Shown: piece after piece, positions 7,493 to 13,795 of the stretch | Layout of the letters: each line of letters opens with the position of its first letter | How positions within the stretch are numbered: position 1 is the first letter of the stretch | Assembly: GCA_021647265.1 (NCBI GenBank) | Contig: JAKIVA010000047.1 | Location: 1-20,108 of the forward strand | Direction of reading: 5' to 3' | Length of the DNA stretch: 20,108 nt | Source of the DNA: Lutibacter sp. | Lineage (GTDB): Bacteria; Bacteroidota; Bacteroidia; Flavobacteriales; Flavobacteriaceae | Translations under genes and position numbers: made by a program | Notes under the pieces: generated by a model | Databases searched by the model: none | Told to the model about the DNA's origin: nothing | The model's input: the letters and a program-made list of their open reading frames with translations, nothing else

Positions 7493-9001
7493 TTAATCTT
7501 CCACTATTTCATCAATAATTTTTTCAAAGATTTTATTTTTTGAAGGAGATGGTGCATTATTTAATACAATTTTATTTTTTTGATTAAAAATAACATATCT
7601 CGGAATCCAACTGACATTTAAAGAATTGGCTAATGCCGATTTATTTCCATTTAGGATAAAAAATGAATTGCTGAAATTTAAAACATGTTCAAATTCTTTA
7701 TTCTTCTCCAACCATTGTTCGTGATTTTCATCAATAGAAAGGTATATCCACTCCACATTATTTTCAACTAAAAGCCTATCTTTAAAAGATTTACCTTCCT
7801 TAATTTGAGTAACACAAGGCAAACACCAACTTGCCCAAAAATCTACAACCTTTATTCTTTTATTGGAACGTGCAAATATTTTTCTAAGAGTTAATGTATC
7901 TCCAAGTTGGTTAACAAATTTAGTGTCCAAGGCAAATTTTGTCAACTCAAAATTAAACGATTTTAAATCTTCTTTTATTTCTTGAATGCCTTCTTTATAT
8001 GATGATTCAGGATATTTTTCTTCAAAGTCATGAATAAACTCTTTGAAAAAAGACACACTCTTTACACTGTGCCCAAAACCTCTAAGATTATAATTAAAAA
8101 TTAGGGTAGCGATAAGAAATTCCTTGATTTTACCTTCAAAGTTCTTTTCAACAAACTCTTTATTTTCAATAAGTTTTTCTATCGAATAATTGCTATTTTC
8201 AGAAATTTCAAAATAATCTTTTACGAGAGATAACAAAGCAAATCTAAAAGAGAGAAGATTTAAATGGCTCTCATTTTTAAAGTCATCAACAGTAATATTT
8301 CCTAAATAATATTCAAAGTCAAATAATTCTTCTTTGTTGTTATATTCATTTTGAATAATGGGAATTAAGCCATTTTCCCCAGGTTTAGTTAATTCCGCCA
8401 GACGTTGGTATTTGAAATCTAATTTAACCGTATTAACAAAAGATTCTGAAATAAGTTCATTATTTTTTACATATTGATTTAAAAACCTCATTTTTTTAGC
8501 ATAGGCTGAATCTACATTTTGCTTATACTCATAGATATTTCCTTGATAGGATTGTTTAACGTATTTGGGGATAGTATCATATAAACTTTCGTAAAAATTA
8601 TTTTGATTAGCATTTTTACCAATAAACTTTAGTTTTTTATTTTTAATTTCAAAAACTACTGTATCATTAGGGTTTATAATTAATTGTCCATCATATGAAG
8701 TTGTTGAACTAGACGTATGTATATTCATGAACTGTGGGCTAGTTATAGAATCGATGACTAAAAACAAAGAATCACCAATTATTTTAATGCTTTTATGATA
8801 ATTTTTTGTATTGATAGATAATGAAGAAAGATTATAAACGTTAAAATATTTAAACGCCTCTATATCATCCGTTTTACCAGTAAAAATAACTTTCCCATAT
8901 TTTTGCTTTACATTATTAACTTCAATTTGAGCAAGTGAATTATTGGTTGGGTGGCTACAAGAAAGAATCACTATTCCTAGAAGTAGTATTATTTTTTTCA
9001 T
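7493..9001 (-). CDS. TlpA-like thiol-disulfide lipoprotein 3
   Basis: From ATG at 9001 this is a 502-residue lipoprotein (MKKIILLLGIVILSC; lipidated Cys15). An in-frame ATG 24 bp upstream (9025) is possible but would put charged residues before a complete signal peptide. The long N-terminal half is probably a diverged DUF4369-like beta domain with a helical region. The C-terminal thioredoxin domain has WASWCLPC (Cys393, Cys396) and cis-Pro loop WIPR. It is expected to face the periplasm as a disulfide reductase or isomerase. It lies 75 bp after peptide 3, and its stop codon touches element copy 4. It is the longest of the four lipoproteins, and the four differ more from each other than the leaders do. 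Pairing with peptide 3 is inferred from gene order. Confidence 0.88.
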   Translation of the reverse strand: MKKIILLLGIVILSCSHPTNNSLAQIEVNNVKQKYGKVIFTGKTDDIEAFKYFNVYNLSSLSINTKNYHKSIKIIGDSLFLVIDSITSPQFMNIHTSSSTTSYDGQLIINPNDTVVFEIKNKKLKFIGKNANQNNFYESLYDTIPKYVKQSYQGNIYEYKQNVDSAYAKKMRFLNQYVKNNELISESFVNTVKLDFKYQRLAELTKPGENGLIPIIQNEYNNKEELFDFEYYLGNITVDDFKNESHLNLLSFRFALLSLVKDYFEISENSNYSIEKLIENKEFVEKNFEGKIKEFLIATLIFNYNLRGFGHSVKSVSFFKEFIHDFEEKYPESSYKEGIQEIKEDLKSFNFELTKFALDTKFVNQLGDTLTLRKIFARSNKRIKVVDFWASWCLPCVTQIKEGKSFKDRLLVENNVEWIYLSIDENHEQWLEKNKEFEHVLNFSNSFFILNGNKSALANSLNVSWIPRYVIFNQKNKIVLNNAPSPSKNKIFEKIIDEIVED

Positions 9002-9039
9002 AATCTTTTTTTGTTTCAAAAACATTCTATTTTATAATT

Positions 9040-9064
9040 AAAGGGAAGAGATGTTCTCCCCTTT
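9040..9064 (-). terminator. Intercistronic hairpin after peptide 3
   Basis: On the minus strand AAAGGGGAGA pairs with TCTCTTCCCTTT, with a 2-nt bulge and a 3-nt loop. The tail, AATTATAAAATAG, lacks a good T-run. Its position matches the hairpins after the other three peptides. It is weaker than those after peptides 2 and 4 and may be a stabiliser more than a terminator. Confidence 0.55.
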
Positions 9065-9075
9065 TATTCAGTAGG

Positions 9076-9291
9076 CTATTTCTCTTCTCCCCCAACACAC
9101 AAGGTTGATACTAAAGTAGATCCATATTGACCTTCACAGTAGCTAAAGCATGCTGCACAACTACTTTCTGGCCCATTTGCAGAGCCCGTACTAGTACTAC
9201 ATTTACACCAAACTCCTCCAGCACCACCACTAATCTGTTTTTGCTCTTTTTTACTTAAAGCTTTTCCTAAATTTAAAAATTGTTTTTTCAT
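9076..9291 (-). CDS. Double-glycine leader peptide 3, six-cysteine core
   Basis: The product has 71 residues. Its 23-residue leader has Lys15, Lys18 and Gln19 where peptides 1 and 4 have Ala, Arg and Gly, and ends SGG. The 48-residue core has Cys at core positions 6, 8, 22, 25, 29 and 42, includes WCKC and CAAC motifs, and has a net charge of about -2. Its Cys pattern is the most distinct of the four, but the total of six is kept and Cys22 coincides with a Cys in all others. A C-terminal GGEEK tail follows the last Cys. Export and maturation are expected as for the others; its biological target is unknown. It precedes lipoprotein 3. Confidence 0.86.
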   Translation of the reverse strand: MKKQFLNLGKALSKKEQKQISGGAGGVWCKCSTSTGSANGPESSCAACFSYCEGQYGSTLVSTLCVGGEEK

Positions 9292-9327
9292 AATTAATAA
9301 TTTTTATAATTATTTATGCCGTGAACA

Positions 9328-9373
9328 TTTAAAGACACTCACAGTTTGTGTCTATTCCTCACGAGAGAATGTT
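9328..9373 (-). repeat. 46-bp two-hairpin element, copy 5
   Basis: It has the perfect AGACAC/GTGTCT stem. In the other stem an A-to-G change gives a U-G wobble in place of U-A on the transcribed strand, keeping the pairing. It is separated from lipoprotein 4 by a 137-bp AT-rich spacer (9374-9510), in which I see no gene; the spacer contains one T8 run. The peptide 3 ATG follows after 36 bp. Confidence 0.84.
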
Positions 9374-9510
9374 ATTTGATGATTGTTAAAAAAAATTAAT
9401 ATTCCATCATAATTATTAAACGTCTTAACTTTCCTTAAACTTAATTAAAAGTTGATATTTCCTAGTATCGAATAAACATAATTAAGGCGAGAATTTTTTA
9501 ATATTTTATT

Positions 9511-10635
9511 TTATTCAAGCGCTAATAATTTAATTAATTCTTTTTCAATTGAATTTTGACCTTCAATATATCCAATGAATTTTTTTCTTATAACCCCCTC
9601 TTTATCAATTAAATAACTAGTTGGCAATAAACGAATATTGTAATCAAGAATAAATTTACTCTTATACCCTTTTAACTCCGAAAAATTAATCCATGAAATA
9701 CTATCTGCTTTACTTGCCCTTTTCCACATTTCTTTATTAACATCTAAAGAATAACTAACAATTGATAATTTTTTATATTTTTTAAATAATCTTGAAAATT
9801 CATTTTTGTTTTGTTTTCTACAGGGAGGGCAAGTACTACTCCAGAAATCTAGTAAAACAGTAGTACCTTTAAAGTCACTTAATTTTATAAATTTATCATC
9901 CAAATTCAGCCCTATTACTTCAGGTGCTTTATCTCCTTCTGACAAATAAATAGATTCTTGAGCTAATTTAATTAATTTCCCTATTTTTGAATCTTTATAT
10001 TTGTTCTCTAACTTATTGTAATATAATCTTAAACTATCTTTAGGCGTCTGATTAAGAGAATTAAAAATTATAAATAATGATTGATAATTATTAGGACTGT
10101 TGTACGCTAAATCAAAAGAAATTGAATCTCTAATTTTCAGATACTTGTTAATAATTCTTTCCCTTAAGTTTTTATTTCCAACTTCATTTAACTCATTTTT
10201 CTGCAATTCAAAACTCTCTGAAAGTTTCTTTTGATAGTCTATATAAATCTTATTCAATTCAGAGCCTTCAATTTGATTATTCTTAAAATTAGAAAATCCA
10301 TTTTGAAAATCATTTAGGTTAGCTTTAATAGAAATATTTGAATTCTCAATCCAAAAATTTATACTGGGATATTTTTTTTTCAATTTATCTTTAAAATAGA
10401 ATAAGCCCATAATAGGCTCTTCCAGAGTTCCTTCAAAGTTAAAATGCTCGTTAACCACAATTGTTGAATCAACTAAATTATAATTTTCAGCATTATAAAT
10501 AAATACTTGTGTACTATCATTAAGTCCCTTAATCTCAGCATCAATAAAAAACTTATTAGAATAAGTATTTTGGTTAAACTTACAAGAAATTATAAAAACC
10601 CCACAAAATAATAACACTACCCTTTTTTTCATCAT
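9511..10635 (-). CDS. TlpA-like thiol-disulfide lipoprotein 4 (DUF4369-thioredoxin)
   Basis: This 374-residue lipoprotein (lipobox IISC, Cys18) starts with two Met codons in a row, so 10635 or 10632 is the start. Residues about 28-130 match the DUF4369 pattern (FFIDAEIKGLNDSTQVFIYN...). The thioredoxin domain has WSSTCPPC (Cys269, Cys272) and cis-Pro loop LLPT (Pro338). Thr replaces the usual Trp before the first Cys, and the CPPC dipeptide differs from those of the other three. It lies 51 bp after peptide 4, separated by the best terminator of the locus. It should act in the periplasm on disulfides. Its specific role with peptide 4 is inferred from gene pairing. Confidence 0.9.
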   Translation of the reverse strand: MMKKRVVLLFCGVFIISCKFNQNTYSNKFFIDAEIKGLNDSTQVFIYNAENYNLVDSTIVVNEHFNFEGTLEEPIMGLFYFKDKLKKKYPSINFWIENSNISIKANLNDFQNGFSNFKNNQIEGSELNKIYIDYQKKLSESFELQKNELNEVGNKNLRERIINKYLKIRDSISFDLAYNSPNNYQSLFIIFNSLNQTPKDSLRLYYNKLENKYKDSKIGKLIKLAQESIYLSEGDKAPEVIGLNLDDKFIKLSDFKGTTVLLDFWSSTCPPCRKQNKNEFSRLFKKYKKLSIVSYSLDVNKEMWKRASKADSISWINFSELKGYKSKFILDYNIRLLPTSYLIDKEGVIRKKFIGYIEGQNSIEKELIKLLALE

Positions 10636-10648
10636 AGTAAAAAAATTT

Positions 10649-10673
10649 ATAAGAGGGGGAGAGCCCCTCTTAT
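10649..10673 (-). terminator. Strong Rho-independent terminator after peptide 4
   Basis: On the minus strand ATAAGAGGGG pairs with CCCCTCTTAT (10 bp, 5-nt loop), followed by AAATTTTTTT. It is G+C-rich in an AT-rich region and has a canonical T tract. It lies 13 bp after the peptide 4 stop and 13 bp before the lipoprotein 4 start, so lipoprotein 4 is probably reached by read-through only. Confidence 0.88.
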
Positions 10674-10686
10674 GTTTAAAATAATT

Positions 10687-10890
10687 TTATTCTTCCTGTG
10701 GTGCCCCACAAGTTCCAAAAGCTGGGTGTAAACCTTTATTGCAATTACCTGAAGAACACTGAGTCCCAGTGTTACAAGGGCATCCATCATCCATATTACT
10801 ACCACTTCGACATGAACCTTCACCTCCACTAATTCCTCTTTGTTCAGCTTTGCTTAAAGCTTTTCCTAAATTTAAAAATTGTTTTTTCAT
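10687..10890 (-). CDS. Double-glycine leader peptide 4, six-cysteine core
   Basis: The product has 67 residues: a leader identical to that of peptide 1, ending SGG, and a 44-residue core with Cys at core positions 4, 14, 16, 22, 27 and 38. The core contains CPCNTGTQC, shares the C16-x5-C22 spacing with peptides 1 and 2, and ends GAPQEE; its net charge is about -3. It is the first peptide after the VKOR fusion gene, which would provide oxidising equivalents for its disulfides. A strong terminator follows directly, so it should be made in excess over lipoprotein 4. The function of the core is unknown to me. Confidence 0.88.
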   Translation of the reverse strand: MKKQFLNLGKALSKAEQRGISGGEGSCRSGSNMDDGCPCNTGTQCSSGNCNKGLHPAFGTCGAPQEE

Positions 10891-10972
10891 AATTAATAAT
10901 TTTTATAATTATATTTGCCGTGAACATTTAAAGACACTCACAGTATGTGTCTATTCTTCGCGAGAGAATATT
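10818..10972 (-). repeat. 155-bp perfect direct repeat, right copy
   Basis: By eye this is identical to 1872-2026. It covers the hairpin element, the AT-rich 5' leader, the 23 leader codons and the first core codon of peptide 4. Identity stops abruptly in the core on one side and just past the hairpin element on the other. Confidence 0.85.
10927..10972 (-). repeat. 46-bp two-hairpin element, copy 6
   Basis: Both stems are perfect (AGACAC/GTGTCT and ATTCT/AGAAT). It is identical to copy 2. It follows the VKOR fusion gene after a short stem-loop and precedes peptide 4 with the standard 36-bp gap. Confidence 0.88.
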
Positions 10973-10979
10973 GTTTATT

Positions 10980-11001
10980 ATCCCTAATTAATTTTAGGGA
11001 T
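10980..11001. terminator. Stem-loop downstream of the VKOR fusion gene
   Basis: ATCCCTAA and TTAGGGAT form an 8-bp stem with a 6-nt loop. The T7 run follows on the plus strand, while the transcribed minus strand has an A-run before the stem, so it is canonical as a terminator only for plus-strand transcription. For the minus-strand operon it is more likely an mRNA 3' stabiliser or processing point. A degraded copy lies at 347-370. Confidence 0.5.
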
Positions 11002-11010
11002 TTTTTTATT

Positions 11011-12636
11011 TTAAGAATTAACCATTTGAGACTGAATATTTACTAAATCTTTTTGTTCTTCAATTAAATCATCTATAAAGTATAAAAAGTCCATTCTGTC
11101 ATATTCTTTTGGATATTGTTTCCCATTTATTAATATGGCTGGTGTAAAATTAATTTTATTGTTAGTACACCATTCTTTTTCTTTTTTAAGTGTTTCAACA
11201 TAGTCTTTATTAATATCACCTCCCCACTTCTCTAACCAAGTTTTAGCATCCATTTCTCCATAAATATCTGAAAGAGCATACAAGCAATTATTTTTATCTG
11301 TTGTATGGTATAATTCTATTATTTTAGCTGCAATCTTTGTTCCCTTAGATTCTTCATCTTCTGGTCTAACATTAAATCGTATTGTAATTTGAACATCTAT
11401 ATTTTCATTTTTTAGAATGTTCTCTATCAATTTATGACTTTCTTTACAATAACCACACATAGGATTAGTAACAATTACAAGTTTTAGTAATGCCTCTTTA
11501 TTTCCGAAAATAATCTCTTTTGTAAAAGGTATTGTTGTATCTAGTAAAGGATTTAAATTTAATGCAGCTTTAAATAAAGTAAAGTTTCTCTTAAATTTAA
11601 TATACTCTATTTCTAATTTTTGAAATTGTTGTTCTTTTTTTAGTAATGACTGAATAAAAATCCAAAGTGATGTTACTACTAAAAGACTTGCAATAAATAT
11701 TAAATAACTTGAGTCAACTACAATTACATTTTTCAAAAGAGTAGTCTCTAAAAATAAAGCTCCAAATTGCAACCATAAAATACTTACAACAGTTAAGCAC
11801 AAAGGACACCAGCTTTTTACAACTCTCCATTGATAATAAATAGACAAAAAAGTGAAAGGAACTGTTAATGTACTTAGCATAAAAATTACTAAAACTGATT
11901 GAAATCCATTAATTGCTAGAAATAACCAACCTACTACTAAACTTGCAAAATAAACCAAGCCAACATCACTTAATTTAAATAATCCAAAAATTGTAGCTCC
12001 CTTTGAACTTAGCACTGCATCACAATTTGTTTTTTTACTTTGTCCTGAACAAAATTTATCTAAAATTTTAGAGTGTAGGCCTAATTCATGTTGGACAATA
12101 AGATAGCTTATGTATAAACCTATTCCTGATAATGCAAAATGAATTATTTGAAATATTGAAGGTTTTACATACAAAAAAATAAACCCAAATACTACGAAGG
12201 CTGTAAAAGCAACTAGGTTTTTAACTCTACTAATTTTAGTTGATTCAGGTAATTTTACCTTCTCTGATTTTTCTATAATTAATATGATACCTGTCCACAG
12301 TTTTAAAAAAGTAGCTACACCTAAATTTTTAGATTTATTTTTATCGTAAATTAATTCAACATCATCTTTGTTTTTTGAAACTATCACAAGCTGGTTGCCA
12401 CTTTCTTCTTTTACCTGAGCTAAAAAAGTATTAGGGATTTGGGATAAGGTTTCCAAATTATTATCTACTCTCATAGCAAGATTATCAATACTAAAATGAT
12501 TAAATAAATCGGTTACACTATTTATACTTGGATAATAAGGATGGCTTAAAAGTTGAACTCTAGCTTCATCCATATCCATAATAATGTTACTTTCTTTTGC
12601 AAGATGCTGTAATAGATATATAAGTGTTTTACCCAT
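11011..12636 (-). CDS. C39-like / VKOR / thioredoxin membrane fusion protein (disulfide generator)
   Basis: The product has 541 residues in three parts. Residues 1-125 resemble a C39 peptidase fold (HPYYPSINSVTDLFNHF...) but contain no Cys, so it should bind leaders without cutting them. Residues about 140-330 form the vitamin K epoxide reductase membrane domain, with the loop pair Cys196/Cys205 and the quinone-proximal pair WCPLC (Cys277, Cys280). Residues about 365-541 form a thioredoxin/DsbA-like domain with PMCGYC (Cys394, Cys397) and a FTPAIL cis-Pro loop. Such fusions reoxidise their thioredoxin domain with quinone and make disulfides. Beside four six-Cys peptides the substrate is clear by inference. 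It is the first gene of the locus in transcription order. Its C-terminus is duplicated as a remnant at 378-465. Confidence 0.9.
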   Translation of the reverse strand: MGKTLIYLLQHLAKESNIIMDMDEARVQLLSHPYYPSINSVTDLFNHFSIDNLAMRVDNNLETLSQIPNTFLAQVKEESGNQLVIVSKNKDDVELIYDKNKSKNLGVATFLKLWTGIILIIEKSEKVKLPESTKISRVKNLVAFTAFVVFGFIFLYVKPSIFQIIHFALSGIGLYISYLIVQHELGLHSKILDKFCSGQSKKTNCDAVLSSKGATIFGLFKLSDVGLVYFASLVVGWLFLAINGFQSVLVIFMLSTLTVPFTFLSIYYQWRVVKSWCPLCLTVVSILWLQFGALFLETTLLKNVIVVDSSYLIFIASLLVVTSLWIFIQSLLKKEQQFQKLEIEYIKFKRNFTLFKAALNLNPLLDTTIPFTKEIIFGNKEALLKLVIVTNPMCGYCKESHKLIENILKNENIDVQITIRFNVRPEDEESKGTKIAAKIIELYHTTDKNNCLYALSDIYGEMDAKTWLEKWGGDINKDYVETLKKEKEWCTNNKINFTPAILINGKQYPKEYDRMDFLYFIDDLIEEQKDLVNIQSQMVNS

Positions 12637-12934
12637 AAGATACGTTTAAAAAACAACTAACTAATAACCGTACAAAAAGATGTGTCTTTTCCCTTTTAAG
12701 GTTAAGATCTTTTTGAAACTATTTATAAACTACTAAGGGAAACAATTTTTTGGGGTTTTCAATAGCAATTTTAACTCTTTCGAATACAATTTATAAAAAA
12801 AAAAAAAAACATAGCAAAGAAACACATTCTATTTCTTCTAATTTAAAACAATTCTAAATAGTAGTTTTTACAGGTAAAAAAACTTTATAGTACGTTAAAA
12901 ACAAGCATTTTACACTTCTTTATTGCTATTTAGG
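12637..12934. other. 298-bp gap upstream of the peptide locus (probable promoter region)
   Basis: I see no credible gene here. It separates trmN6 from the VKOR fusion gene, both on the minus strand. A weak Bacteroidota-like promoter candidate on the minus strand has TTG at 12743-12745 and TAGTTTC at 12715-12721, with a 21-nt spacer and an imperfect -7 box. Arms AAAAAGAT and ATCTTTTT (about 12675-12716) could pair in the 5' leader. The tiny frame through the poly-T tract is not considered coding. Confidence 0.4.
12795..12809. repeat. A15 homopolymer tract (T15 on the operon strand)
   Basis: Fifteen consecutive A residues lie about 160 bp upstream of the VKOR fusion start. A tract this long is prone to slippage. 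It could alter promoter geometry if a promoter overlaps it, but it is not in a coding frame. Confidence 0.9.
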
Positions 12935-13648
12935 TTACATTTTTAAATAAAAATCCTTTACGAATTCAACGTATTTTAGTGTGTATTCATGACGTTTTAT
13001 TTCAATAATTAATTCATCTTTCTCAATTGGTTTTTCGAAAAATGAAAATTGTAATAAGCTTCTTTTTATTACAGAATTTTCAGTTCCTTTTACACGAGTA
13101 ATTCTATGGAGAAACAGCTTATTTTCCCTAGCAATTTTAATAAAACTACTTTCTTCTACGTAAGGAATAATAAAAGCACAACTTCCCTTTTTAGATACTA
13201 ATTTAGAAACCCCCAAAAGCAACTCTGTATAAGCTAAACTTTCCGTATGCCGTGCCATAGCTCTTTCTTTTGAAAGTTTTTTAAAAGTTGATGTGTAAAA
13301 TGGTGGGTTTGATATAATTAAATCGTACTTATCCTCTATTTCAGCTGCAAATTCTTGTAATGATGCGTGGTAACAAAACAACCGATCTCCCCAATCACTA
13401 GCTTCAAAATTTTCAACAGTTTGTACATAAGCGTCAGCATTCAATTCAACAGCATCAATAACTTCGGCATTGCTTCGTTGCGCTAACATTAATGCTATTA
13501 AACCCGTTCCAGAACCAACATCTAATATACTACACACCTCTGTTTCTATTTTTACCCAGGCTCCTAATAAAACACCATCTGTTCCTACTTTCATTGCCGT
13601 TTTATCTTGCTGAATGGTAAATTGTTTGAATTGAAAAGGTTTATTCAT
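12935..13648 (-). CDS. trmN6: tRNA1(Val) (adenine37-N6)-methyltransferase-like protein
   Basis: The product has 237 residues. It begins FQFKQFTIQQDKTAMKVGTDGVLLGAW, typical of the YfiC/TrmN6 family. The SAM-binding motif is LDVGSGTG (42-49) and the catalytic adenine-N6 motif is NPPF (114-117) in the order expected of a class I N6-adenine methyltransferase. The enzyme methylates N6 of A37 in tRNA-Val in E. coli. The length is close to the family norm. It is a cytoplasmic housekeeping gene unrelated to the peptide locus. It is divergent from the M14 peptidase gene with a 147-bp gap. Confidence 0.88.
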   Translation of the reverse strand: MNKPFQFKQFTIQQDKTAMKVGTDGVLLGAWVKIETEVCSILDVGSGTGLIALMLAQRSNAEVIDAVELNADAYVQTVENFEASDWGDRLFCYHASLQEFAAEIEDKYDLIISNPPFYTSTFKKLSKERAMARHTESLAYTELLLGVSKLVSKKGSCAFIIPYVEESSFIKIARENKLFLHRITRVKGTENSVIKRSLLQFSFFEKPIEKDELIIEIKRHEYTLKYVEFVKDFYLKM

Positions 13649-13693
13649 ATAAAGTTTGAGTACTAAATTTTAAAAGTTCAAATTTATACTATT

Positions 13694-13720
13694 TAGATAA
13701 AAAAATCTTTTTTTTATCTA
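13694..13720. other. Near-perfect palindrome in the trmN6 / M14 divergent gap
   Basis: TAGATAAAAAAA and TTTTTTTTATCTA form an inverted repeat with almost no loop. It lies between two divergent genes, where a terminator is not expected, so it may be an operator or cruciform. No promoter was recognised with confidence in the 147-bp gap. Confidence 0.4.
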
Positions 13721-13795
13721 TTTTGTTATACACTTATAGTAAATTTATACTCAATTCATTTAACTTAAATTATTCTTTCATTTATTTTTATTCAT

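Noticed and set aside
9002..9025. Upstream ATG for lipoprotein 3
   Set aside because: The signal peptide starting at 9001 is complete and matches the other lipoproteins; eight extra residues add nothing, though this start is not excluded.
9374..9510. A hidden small peptide gene in the lipoprotein 4 to element 5 spacer
   Set aside because: Only frames of a few codons occur on the minus strand and none carries the leader.
10647..10829. Open frame overlapping peptide 4 on the same strand
   Set aside because: It is out of frame with the clear leader peptide gene, has no recognisable start region and reads through the terminator hairpin.
295..10972. The six short palindromic repeats as a CRISPR array
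   Set aside because: Spacing is irregular (0.9-2.0 kb or more), the repeats sit between genes, and there are no spacer-sized intervals or cas genes.
494..12636. A lanthipeptide or sactipeptide cluster
   Set aside because: No LanM/LanB/LanC-like or radical SAM gene is present; the associated enzymes are all thiol-disulfide proteins.
12760..12812. Tiny frame starting ATG followed by the T15 tract (five Phe codons)
   Set aside because: Only 13 codons, no family resemblance, explained by the homopolymer.
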